From Adhaeribacter radiodurans (GTDB lineage Bacteria > Bacteroidota > Bacteroidia > Cytophagales > Hymenobacteraceae), in contig NZ_CP055153.1 of NCBI RefSeq assembly GCF_014075995.1, positions 5,642,001 through 5,706,000 on the forward strand: a stretch of DNA of 64,000 nucleotides, given 5' to 3'. Shown piece after piece: positions 57,146 to 64,000 of the stretch. Below the pieces are notes generated by a model that saw only the letters and a program-made list of their open reading frames with translations, was not told the DNA's origin and searched no databases. The translations under genes and the position numbers were made by a program. Each line of letters opens with the position of its first letter. The first letter of the stretch is position 1.

Positions 57146-57277
57146 CTTTATTTAGTTGTTCGTTGTTGGTTACTCGTTGTTCGTTAGAATTTAATTTCAT
57201 AATAACATTACTACTCCTTAAAAGTAAATTCAGCCGGAAAGCAACTTTTATCTAAATCGAACAACGAACAACGAGTA
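57146..57277. repeat. Inverted low-complexity repeat between ilvC and ilvA
   Basis: TACTCGTTGTTCG (57171-57183) and CGAACAACGAGTA (57265-57277) are perfect inverted copies embedded in longer AACAACGAAC-type text on both sides. They could form a long hairpin in the ilvC-ilvA mRNA near the ilvA start. Confidence 0.5.
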
Positions 57278-57290
57278 CTAACAACTAATA

Positions 57291-58337
57291 TTAATTATTT
57301 TGTGGGCGCAGTTTACGAACCTGAGCGCCAGCTTGCCACATTTCTGAATCGCGTAGTTCTTTTAATTCAGCATCCAACTTTTCGCGGTAATCGGGCTGGC
57401 TGTTGGTATCGATAGAACGTTGCGCCTCTTGGCCAGTAGCTACGCTTTCGTATAATTCTTCAAATACCGGAGCTACGGCGTCGCGGAACTTGTTTTTCCA
57501 GTCTAATGCGCCCCGTTGAGCTGTTGTAGAACAGTTGGCATACATCCAATCCATACCATTTTCAGCTACCAGCAGAATTAAGCTTTCGGTTAATTCTTCT
57601 ACTGTTTCGTTGAAAGACTCTGATGGAGAATGGCCTTTTTTGCGTAACAGGTTGTACTGGGCTTCCAAAATGCCGGCTAAAGCACCCATTAACGTACCAC
57701 GCTCACCAGTTAAATCAGAATAAACTTCTTTTTTAAAGTCGGTTTCGAATAAGTAACCAGAACCTACGCCAATACCCAGAGCAATTACTTTTTCGCGGGC
57801 TTTTCCAGTAGCATCCTGGAAAACAGCAAAGCTGGAATTTAAACCTTTCCCTTCCAGGAACATACGACGTAAGCTGGTACCAGAACCTTTTGGTGCCACT
57901 AAAATTACATCTACATCGGTCGGCGGCACAATACCCGTACGTTCTTTGAAAGTAACGCCAAAGCCATGAGAGAAATACAAGGTTTTGCCTGGTTTAAGGG
58001 CATTTTTTACCATTGGCCAAGCAGCAATCTGGCCGGCGTCTGAAAGTAAGAATTGCAAAATAGTACCGCGTTCGCAGGCTTCTTCCAGTTCAAATAAAGT
58101 TTCGCCAGGAACCCAGCCATCATTTACGGCTTTTTCCCAGGTTTTTGAATCTTTCCGCTGCCCAACAATTACATTAAATCCGTTGTCGCGTAGGTTTAAT
58201 GCTTGGCCAGGACCTTGCACGCCGTAACCGAGTACCGCAATTGTTTCATTTTTTAAAACTTCTCTTGCTTGCTCCAAAGGAAATTCTTCCCGGGTTACAA
58301 CACTTTCTTCAGTTCCGCCAAAGTTGATTTTTGCCAT
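57291..58337 (-). CDS. ilvC: Ketol-acid reductoisomerase
   Basis: A 348-residue class I enzyme that isomerises and reduces acetolactate/acetohydroxybutyrate using NADPH and Mg2+. Rossmann loop GYGVQGPGQALNL, then VAPKGSG, DLTGERGTLMGA and the helical knotted C-domain with ESLNET-type sequence (PSESFNETVEELTE). The GQRKDSK stretch supplies NADPH-phosphate contacts. It is between ilvN and ilvA on the same strand. Confidence 0.96.
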   Translation of the reverse strand: MAKINFGGTEESVVTREEFPLEQAREVLKNETIAVLGYGVQGPGQALNLRDNGFNVIVGQRKDSKTWEKAVNDGWVPGETLFELEEACERGTILQFLLSDAGQIAAWPMVKNALKPGKTLYFSHGFGVTFKERTGIVPPTDVDVILVAPKGSGTSLRRMFLEGKGLNSSFAVFQDATGKAREKVIALGIGVGSGYLFETDFKKEVYSDLTGERGTLMGALAGILEAQYNLLRKKGHSPSESFNETVEELTESLILLVAENGMDWMYANCSTTAQRGALDWKNKFRDAVAPVFEELYESVATGQEAQRSIDTNSQPDYREKLDAELKELRDSEMWQAGAQVRKLRPQNN

Positions 58338-58382
58338 TGTTTTTAAATAGTTTATAGATTATTATAATAGGTTTCTTTTTTT

Positions 58383-58546
58383 AGACTCTAAATACTAGCT
58401 ATTAGATTCTGGACTTCTCAGTTGATGTACTTTAACTTCGTCTCTCCAATGGCATTGTATCCAAATTGGAACTAGACTTTTAAAATTTCTAGCTTACTAG
58501 TCCAACCTCTAGTGTCTTGTATCTAGCGTCTTTTGTCTATCACGAA
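58383..58546. repeat. Degenerate CTAGA/GTCTT word tract between ilvN and ilvC
   Basis: The 160 bases repeat variants of TAGACTCTA, ACTAGCTATTAGA, AACTAGAC, CTAGTGTCTTGTATCTAG and GTCTTTTGTCTAT. It is not an exact tandem repeat and codes for nothing. It resembles the tracts near 8,224 and 50,407 in style. Confidence 0.4.
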
Positions 58547-58547
58547 C

Positions 58548-59111
58548 TTACAAATAAGCTTCTTCCTGTTCGCGCAGGTAAGTGCTTAAATCTTTCATGT
58601 GTTTGGTAATGGCAATGCGGCCACTACGGGTAAATTGCAGAATACCAAAGGGTGCTAACTTTTCGAATAATGCCCGGGTTTCGTTGCTGTGGCCCGTTTT
58701 TTCAATAATAATGTAGTTAGTATCCACCGTTAGAATTCGGGCGTTGCTGTCGCGCACAATTCCTTCTACCTGACTGCCATTAATCATGGAGCTCATTGGT
58801 ATTTTATACATCGCAATTTCCTGGAAAACGGTTTCTTCTTCCGGGTAAAACGAAGCCCGTAGCACATCTACTTGTTTTGCAATTTGTTTTACAAGCTTTT
58901 CTACTTGGGCAAAAGTAGTTTTAATAATAATAGTGTAGCGATACACGTTTTTCACTTCCGACTCTGAGACGGTAATACTCTCGATGTTGATATGACGTCG
59001 GGTAAAAATGATGGTGATGCGGTTAAGCAGACCAACTTTATTTTCGGTAAAGGCAAAAATGGTATACGTTTTTTCTTCGCCTAAATCTATCTGGTAATCT
59101 TCTATCGCCAT
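58548..59111 (-). CDS. ilvN: Acetolactate synthase small (regulatory) subunit
   Basis: A 187-residue subunit with an N-terminal ACT domain (about 15-90: FAFTENKVGLLNRITIIFTRRHINIESITVS) that binds valine for feedback inhibition, and an IlvH-type C-terminal domain (GHSNETRALFEKLAPFGILQF). It activates IlvB. It is 145 bp downstream of ilvB, with a hairpin between them. Confidence 0.95.
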   Translation of the reverse strand: MAIEDYQIDLGEEKTYTIFAFTENKVGLLNRITIIFTRRHINIESITVSESEVKNVYRYTIIIKTTFAQVEKLVKQIAKQVDVLRASFYPEEETVFQEIAMYKIPMSSMINGSQVEGIVRDSNARILTVDTNYIIIEKTGHSNETRALFEKLAPFGILQFTRSGRIAITKHMKDLSTYLREQEEAYL

Positions 59112-59213
59112 TGCTGTGGGTGAATACGAATTGCAGTACTGGTATATTTTTTTTCTGAAAGCCTGTTTATAAACTTACACTATGCTTTTTACTACTAAGA
59201 GGCTAACTAAATT

Positions 59214-59249
59214 TTTCTCACCCTTCTCCATCTGAAGAAGGGTGAGAAA
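59214..59249 (-). promoter_or_regulatory. Intercistronic hairpin between ilvB and ilvN
   Basis: TTTCTCACCCTTCT (59214-59227) and AGAAGGGTGAGAAA (59236-59249) form a perfect 14-bp stem with an 8-base loop, starting 8 bases after the ilvB stop. No T-run follows in transcription direction, so processing or mRNA stabilisation is more likely than termination. Confidence 0.6.
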
Positions 59250-59256
59250 TAAGGCA

Positions 59257-61002
59257 TTAGGATAAGCGAATATTAGCTACGGAGTCGCCGGCTGGCACCA
59301 TGGGAAACACGTTATCTTCCTTCTCTACTACTACTTCCAATACATACGGCCCTTCGTGGTCGAGCATGGCTTGAATAGAGTCTTGCAGATTTTCCCGTTC
59401 GGTTACTTTACTGGCAGCAATACCATAAGCTTTGGCAATACCCACAAAATCCGGGTTTACCATTTCGGTAAAGGAGTAGCGTTTCTGGTGGAATAATTGC
59501 TGCCACTGGCGTACCATGCCTAAAAAGTTATTATTTAAAATCAGCACTTTTACCCCAATCTGGTACTGAAAAATACAACCTAACTCTTGCAAGGTCATCT
59601 GGAAACCACCATCGCCAATAACCGCAATTACCTGGCGATCGGGAGCTCCTACTTTAGCACCCATAGCGGCGGGCAAACAGAAACCCATGGTTCCTAAACC
59701 ACCAGATGTTATGTTGCTGCGACGGATATCTTTAAAATTGTAATAGCGCATGGCTGTCATTTGGTGCTGACCCACATCGGTAACAAGCACCGCCTGGCCT
59801 TCTGATAACTCTGAAACCTGATGAATTACTTCGGCCATTTTTAACTTTCCTTCTGTTGGAAGTATTTCAGGGGCCATTACTTTTTCGTACTCAATTTTAG
59901 CACATTCGTTAAATTTCTGTAACCAGGCTTCGTGCTTGTTTTCGTTTACTAAAGGCAAAAGTGCTTGCAAGGCCGCTTTGGCATCTGCATTTACAGCTAC
60001 ATCTACCCGAATATTTTTATTTATTTCGGCTGGATCAATCTCAATATGAATAATTTTAGCCTGCTGGGCATAACGCTTTAAGTCGCCGGTTACCCGGTCG
60101 TCGAAACGCATTCCTATAGCAATTAAAACGTCGCACTCATTTGTTAATAAGTTAGGCCCGTAATTACCGTGCATACCCAGCATACCCACATTAAGCGGGT
60201 GGTCGGTAGGCAAGGCCCCTAAGCCCAAGATAGTCCAGGCAGCCGGAATACCAACTTTTTCAATGAATGCCTGTAAGTCTTGCTGCGCATTAGCCAGTAA
60301 TACCCCTTGTCCCCAAAGCACATAAGGCTTTTTAGCATTATTAATTAATTCGGCGGCGGCAGCAATGGATTTTTCGTTCAGTTTAGGTACCGGGTAATAA
60401 CTCGAAATGCGTTTACATTTCTTGTATTCAAACTCGAACTTGGCATTTTGTGCGTCTTTGGTAATATCAATTAACACCGGACCCGGCCGACCAGAAGTAG
60501 CAATGTAGAAAGCTTTGGCAATAGCTTCAGGAATCTCTTCGGCACGGGTAACCTGGTAATTCCATTTGGTAACCGGCATGGTAACGCCTAAAACATCTGT
60601 TTCCTGGAAAGCATCCGTACCCAGTAAGTGCGAAAATACCTGACCAGTTATACATATCAGAGGAGTAGAATCAATTTGAGCATCGGCGATACCTGTAATT
60701 AAGTTGGTAGCACCCGGACCAGATGTAGCAAAACAAACTCCTGGTTTGCCAGTAATACGCGCGTAACCTTGGGCGGCGTGAGCGCCACCTTGTTCGTGGC
60801 GCACTAAGTGATGTTTTAGTTGATCTTTAAAGTCGTATAGGGCATCATAGATAGGCATAATGGCTCCGCCCGGATACCCGAATATCGTATCGACCCCTTC
60901 TTCGAGTAAAGAAAGCAACAGCCCCTGGGCTCCTGTTACTATTTTCTTCTCGGTTGCTGTTACCTTTTCCTTTTCTGTTGCCTCAGCTACTAGTGCATTC
61001 AT
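59257..61002 (-). CDS. ilvB: Acetolactate synthase large (catalytic) subunit
   Basis: A 581-residue ThDP enzyme that condenses two pyruvates, or pyruvate with 2-oxobutanoate. Catalytic glutamate in VRHEQGGAHAAQGYAR, ThDP/Mg motif GDGGFQMTLQELG with NNNFLG, and FAD-type central domain. Thirty N-terminal residues before GAQGLLLSLLEEG are non-conserved. It follows ilvD by 125 bp and precedes its regulatory subunit gene. Confidence 0.96.
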   Translation of the reverse strand: MNALVAEATEKEKVTATEKKIVTGAQGLLLSLLEEGVDTIFGYPGGAIMPIYDALYDFKDQLKHHLVRHEQGGAHAAQGYARITGKPGVCFATSGPGATNLITGIADAQIDSTPLICITGQVFSHLLGTDAFQETDVLGVTMPVTKWNYQVTRAEEIPEAIAKAFYIATSGRPGPVLIDITKDAQNAKFEFEYKKCKRISSYYPVPKLNEKSIAAAAELINNAKKPYVLWGQGVLLANAQQDLQAFIEKVGIPAAWTILGLGALPTDHPLNVGMLGMHGNYGPNLLTNECDVLIAIGMRFDDRVTGDLKRYAQQAKIIHIEIDPAEINKNIRVDVAVNADAKAALQALLPLVNENKHEAWLQKFNECAKIEYEKVMAPEILPTEGKLKMAEVIHQVSELSEGQAVLVTDVGQHQMTAMRYYNFKDIRRSNITSGGLGTMGFCLPAAMGAKVGAPDRQVIAVIGDGGFQMTLQELGCIFQYQIGVKVLILNNNFLGMVRQWQQLFHQKRYSFTEMVNPDFVGIAKAYGIAASKVTERENLQDSIQAMLDHEGPYVLEVVVEKEDNVFPMVPAGDSVANIRLS

Positions 61003-61085
61003 GACTTTTGGACTTTAGAACTTGGGTATATTTATGGTTTATATTAGTATATAAGCCATTTTTAATGCAAATAATTTCACTTTCA

Positions 61086-61115
61086 CCTAATTTCCGTTAA
61101 GCAAAACGGAATAGG
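61086..61115 (-). promoter_or_regulatory. Hairpin between ilvD and ilvB
   Basis: TTCCGTT (61092-61098) pairs with AACGGAA (61105-61111), extended by CCTA/TAGG. It begins 13 bases after the ilvD stop and, like the ilvB-ilvN hairpin, lacks a T-run in transcription direction. Confidence 0.45.
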
Positions 61116-61127
61116 TCAATTTTTAAG

Positions 61128-62831
61128 TTATCTATCGGTTACGCAACCTTCGGAGGCCGATGAAACCGTTTTAGCGTATTTATATAAAATACCCGAATTT
61201 TTGCGTAATGGCCGGGGTTGCCAGGCTGCCCGGCGTTTCGCAATTTCTTCTTCGCTTAAATCTACTTCTAAGCGATTGTTTACGGCATCAATGGTTATTT
61301 TATCACCATTCTGAAGTAAGCCAATCATACCGCCCACGTGCGCTTCCGGGGTAATGTGGCCTACCACAAAACCGTGCGTACCGCCCGAGAAACGTCCATC
61401 GGTAATTAAAGCTACCGATTTACCTAAGCCCGCTCCCATAATTAAAGAAGTAGGTTTCAGCATTTCGGGCATACCCGGTCCTCCTTGCGGCCCTTCGTAC
61501 CGAATTACTAACACATCGCCTTCTTTAACCTGACCCGATAAAATACCATCGTTGGCTTCAAACTCGCCGTCGAATACTACTGCGGTACCGGTAAAAACTT
61601 CGCCTTCTTTACCCGTGATTTTAGCAACCCCACCTTGCTCAGCTAAATTGCCATAAAGAATGCGGATGTGACCCGTTTCTTTTATCGGCTGATCCAGCGG
61701 CATAATTACATCTTGTCCTTCGGCCATGTCAGGCACATTTTCTAAATTCTCGGCAATAGTTTTACCCGTAACGGTTAAGCAATCGCCGTGTAGTAAACCA
61801 GCTTTCAATAACATTTTCATCACGGCCGGAATACCGCCAATTTTATGTACGGCTTCCATGTGGTACTTGCCACTGGGTTTCATATCGGCTAGTAGCGGGG
61901 TTTTATCGCTGATGCGTTGGAAATCATCAATGGTTAGATCTATACCCGCTGTTTTGGCAATCGCTAATAAATGCAATACCGCATTAGTAGAACCACCCAA
62001 AACAGTAAGCACCACCATGGCATTTTCGAAAGCCTTTTTGGTCATGATGTCCAAGGGCTTAATATCTTTAGCCAGAAGTTCCCGGATGGCAATACCAGCC
62101 TGCACCGACTCTTCGGCTTTTTCCGGGCTAATAGCTGGGTTAGAAGAATTATAAGGCAAGGTCATCCCCATTGCTTCGGCGGCGGAGGCCATGGTATTAG
62201 CGGTATACATACCACCGCAGGCACCTGCACCCGGACAAGCATGTTCTATTACACCTTTAAAATCTTCCGGCGAAATAGTACCGGCGTATTTTTCACCCAG
62301 CGCTTCAAACGCCGAAACAATATCTAATTTCTTACCCGCAAATTTACCGGCCGCATCGCAGTAGTTACCGGGGGCAATGGTACCACCATAAACCATAATA
62401 GCCGGACGGTTTAAGCGGGCAAAGCTGATCAGCGCACCCGGCATATTCTTGTCGCAACCTACCACGGCCACTACGCCATCGTAGCTTTGCGCATTTACTA
62501 CTGTCTCAATAGAATCAGCAATAAGATCGCGCGACGGTAAAGAATAACGCATGCCAGGGGTCCCCATAGAAATGCCATCACTTACCCCAATGGTATGGAA
62601 CACTAAACCAATTACATCCTCGGTGGTATTTACCCCATTTTTAACCAGTTTAGCTAAATCATTCAGGTGCATATTACACGGGTTGCCATCGAACCCGGTA
62701 CTCACCACCCCAATCTGGGCCTTTTTCAGGTCGTCGTTGCTTAAGCCAATAGCGTGCAACATAGCCTGGGCGGCCGGATTGGTTTCTTCCTGGGTAACGA
62801 GGTAACTGTAACGGTTTAATGTAGTACTCAT
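61128..62831 (-). CDS. ilvD: Dihydroxy-acid dehydratase
   Basis: A 567-residue Fe-S dehydratase that makes the 2-keto acid precursors of valine and isoleucine. Cluster cysteines are visible in VGCDKNMPG and [16 protein letters not shown]; the late [16 protein letters not shown] block holds the catalytic-loop serine. It is the first gene of the operon, 119 bp behind a terminator-like structure and a leader ORF, so its transcription is probably controlled by attenuation. Confidence 0.96.
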   Translation of the reverse strand: MSTTLNRYSYLVTQEETNPAAQAMLHAIGLSNDDLKKAQIGVVSTGFDGNPCNMHLNDLAKLVKNGVNTTEDVIGLVFHTIGVSDGISMGTPGMRYSLPSRDLIADSIETVVNAQSYDGVVAVVGCDKNMPGALISFARLNRPAIMVYGGTIAPGNYCDAAGKFAGKKLDIVSAFEALGEKYAGTISPEDFKGVIEHACPGAGACGGMYTANTMASAAEAMGMTLPYNSSNPAISPEKAEESVQAGIAIRELLAKDIKPLDIMTKKAFENAMVVLTVLGGSTNAVLHLLAIAKTAGIDLTIDDFQRISDKTPLLADMKPSGKYHMEAVHKIGGIPAVMKMLLKAGLLHGDCLTVTGKTIAENLENVPDMAEGQDVIMPLDQPIKETGHIRILYGNLAEQGGVAKITGKEGEVFTGTAVVFDGEFEANDGILSGQVKEGDVLVIRYEGPQGGPGMPEMLKPTSLIMGAGLGKSVALITDGRFSGGTHGFVVGHITPEAHVGGMIGLLQNGDKITIDAVNNRLEVDLSEEEIAKRRAAWQPRPLRKNSGILYKYAKTVSSASEGCVTDR

Positions 62832-62949
62832 TTTGGTTCCTTTATTTTAAAGCTTTTAAGGTTATATAACTGCCTTATTTCTAAATCTTAGAATCTGCTA
62901 TGATTAAAACTTATCAGCGCTTTATGCCTATAATTTTAACCATTATGGT

Positions 62950-62983
62950 AAAAAAAAGCGCCACTCTGTTGAAGGAATGGCGC
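62950..62983 (-). terminator. Leader terminator of the ilv operon (attenuator)
   Basis: On the minus strand GCGCCATTC (62975-62983) pairs with GAGTGGCGC (62958-62966; one mismatch) around an 8-base loop, followed immediately by T8 (62950-62957). No gene lies upstream for it to terminate other than the leader ORF, and ilvD starts 119 bases further on. Confidence 0.8.
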
Positions 62984-63006
62984 CGAGTATATTTTATCAA
63001 AATAGA

Positions 63007-63081
63007 TTACACCATCCATCGTTTAGCGTCGATAATGACGCTAAGAATAATTCGGTTCAGGACAGATGAAGTAAATAACAT
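63007..63081 (-). CDS. Ile/Val/Leu-rich leader peptide of the ilv operon
   Basis: A 24-codon ORF (ATG 63079-63081, TAA 63007-63009). Ten of 24 residues are branched-chain: 4 Ile, 3 Val, 3 Leu, with the core RIILSVIID. AGAAGA lies 3 bases before the ATG, a rare Shine-Dalgarno-like sequence in this genome. The stop is 23 bases before the terminator stem. Composition, size and position are those of a leader peptide that senses charged Ile/Val/Leu tRNA. Confidence 0.7.
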   Translation of the reverse strand: MLFTSSVLNRIILSVIIDAKRWMV

Positions 63082-63868
63082 GAGATCTTCTTTCGGGTAA
63101 TTTGTTTGTTAAAGCGTCGCTAATGTAAAAACAATTTTTAAAAACCAAAAATTAAGATTTTAATTTCTATTCATTTTTTTGATTTCAGTTCGAAAATCAC
63201 AAAGTTTCAACTTAGTTTTATTTAAAATTTTACAACAAAAAAAATCATTTAAAGGAGTATGTTAAGAAATTTTTAAATTTTTAGCTTTCCTTTTGTAAAA
63301 TGATGAAAATTATAGAAATACTCTTTTAAACCAAACAACTACTCCCTGATAATCAGGCACAAACATTAATCTTTTACTATTTACCCCTATCTCCGAAAAA
63401 CTAAATCTTTCTGATTACAACGAATCGTATTTACCTTTCATATTGCTTAAAATGCCTTTCTTTATATAACCTACCCGGTTTACAACTTTATTTTAGTAGG
63501 AAACTTTTCTTCGCCAAAATTTTAGAAATTGGTGTTACCCAGATTTGAGCTTCTCCATTTATCTAATTTTTTCATTAACAGAAAAACTAAATTGCGGGAG
63601 TAAATTACCCTGACAAATTCCGGTTTTTTGCTTTTAGTAAGGGGAGTTTTATAACAATTTGCTTTTTGTTGTTAGACAGAACGTAATAAATTAAGTAACT
63701 GACTGAAAGTTTTGTTTACTTTGTTTTGAGATTTTGAAAATTATCGAGTTTCTTTCGCCTCGCAAAAAATTCAGGTTTTTAAATCTGGCAAAATCAACCT
63801 TATTCCATTATACTTTAACCATGTAGAAAGCAGCGTTAAAGTTTTTTTTAGTTTTTATAAACGTTCGC
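63082..63868. other. Divergent promoter region between the ilv leader and aspartokinase
   Basis: About 790 very AT-rich bases. It must hold the ilv and aspartokinase promoters, but I find no exact TTTG-N19-TAnnTTTG pair; TAATTTTTG upstream of the ilv leader is one base off. No leader peptide is evident for the aspartokinase gene. AGCGTCGCTAATG (63114-63126) partly repeats sequence inside the ilv leader ORF. Confidence 0.4.
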
Positions 63869-64000
63869 ATGATAGTTTTAAAATTTGGCGGTTCTTCGGT
63901 AAGTACCCCGGAGAACATCTTAAAAGTACTAGGAGTGGTAAAATCACATTCCTCGGTGCATGAATTAGCAGTAGTAGTTTCGGCATTTGGTGGCGTTACA
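63869..64000 (+). CDS. thrA: Aspartate kinase N-terminus (thrA-like), cut by the right edge
   Basis: The first 44 codons: MIVLKFGGSSVSTPENILKV, then VVVSAFGGVT. KFGGSSV is the ATP/aspartate-binding signature of aspartokinase. In Bacteroidota an aspartokinase starting this way is usually fused to homoserine dehydrogenase (ThrA), but the fusion part is outside the window, so the symbol is tentative. It makes aspartyl phosphate for threonine, which feeds ilvA; the divergent arrangement with ilvDBNCA fits. Confidence 0.85.
   Translation, partial: MIVLKFGGSSVSTPENILKVLGVVKSHSSVHELAVVVSAFGGVT

Larger units (their letters stand above)
62950..63081 (-). promoter_or_regulatory. Candidate ribosome-mediated attenuator of the ilv operon
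   Basis: Order on the transcript: leader ORF, internal hairpin AGCGTC-ATTATC-GACGCT (63025-63042) lying on the Ser-Val-Ile-Ile-Asp-Ala codons, then GGATGGTG (63010-63017), then the terminator. GGATGGTG can pair with CGCCATTCC, the terminator's left arm, with 8 pairs (one G-U, one bulge). A ribosome stalled on Ile/Val codons would break the first hairpin and free the segment for this antiterminator. The pairing logic matches enterobacterial ilv/trp attenuators; function is inferred. Confidence 0.65.

Noticed and set aside
62900-63100. 66-codon plus-strand open frame over the ilv leader
   Set aside because: It runs antisense through the terminator and the leader ORF and has no protein-like features; the opposite strand explains the sequence better.
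63450-63868. Possible threonine attenuator before the aspartokinase gene
   Set aside because: I looked for a Thr/Ile-rich short ORF and a T-run hairpin on the plus strand and found neither.
1-64000. CRISPR arrays, rRNA operon, prophage or intact insertion sequence
   Set aside because: No regularly spaced direct repeats, rRNA sequence, integrase, transposase or phage structural genes were recognised on either strand.

Overview
The window looks chromosomal, from a member of the Bacteroidota, most likely order Cytophagales (a Hymenobacteraceae-like organism such as Adhaeribacter; the genus is a guess). The support is a SusC/SusD pair, type IX secretion parts (PorP/SprF, an OmpA/PD40 protein, a gliding-type C-terminal sorting domain), DUF2723, DUF3098 and DUF2652 families, few Shine-Dalgarno sequences, and promoters of the Bacteroidetes TTTG-N19-TAnnTTTG type. 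I see no rRNA, CRISPR array, prophage or intact insertion sequence. Layout: 1-6,030 holds a partial secreted protein at the left edge, a propeller lipoprotein, a serine hydrolase/outer-membrane protein pair with a Crp-like regulator, a GNAT acetyltransferase and an amino-acid permease. 6,279-6,776 holds the decayed C-terminus of a RecD-like helicase and tRNA-Arg(CCT). 7,041-12,541 holds a DUF2652 protein, a class A penicillin-binding protein and two small exported proteins. 12,715-22,068 is a glycan-use locus read leftwards: susC, susD, a hairpin, then TIM-barrel epimerase, DUF1080 hydrolase, Gfo/Idh/MocA oxidoreductase and DUF6807. Nearly identical 18-bp operator-like sites stand in front of susC and in front of the enzyme block. 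23,265-28,180 encodes an oligopeptide-type ABC uptake system without ATPases, preceded by a hidden threonine-rich 57-residue ORF. 28,181-37,441 holds a helical protein of unknown function, an S41 protease, a two-component system and a DUF3098-DUF2723 membrane fusion. 37,670-38,680 is a lone TIR-domain gene flanked by short inverted repeats, possibly an accessory defence cassette. 38,748-46,959 is a type IX secretion gene set carrying a 1,708-residue DUF3494 (ice-binding-like) modular surface protein. 47,578-55,779 holds rnd, an SGNH esterase divergent from a LolD-like ATPase/FtsX-like permease pair, a lone receiver protein, a second exported epimerase and an alpha/beta hydrolase. 55,866-62,831 is a branched-chain amino-acid operon, transcribed ilvD-ilvB-ilvN-ilvC-ilvA, and the window ends inside a divergent aspartokinase gene (thrA-like). 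The most interesting item lies upstream of ilvD: a 24-codon leader ORF rich in Ile, Val and Leu codons, followed by mutually exclusive antiterminator and terminator structures. This has the architecture of a classical ribosome-mediated transcription attenuator, here in a Bacteroidota genome.
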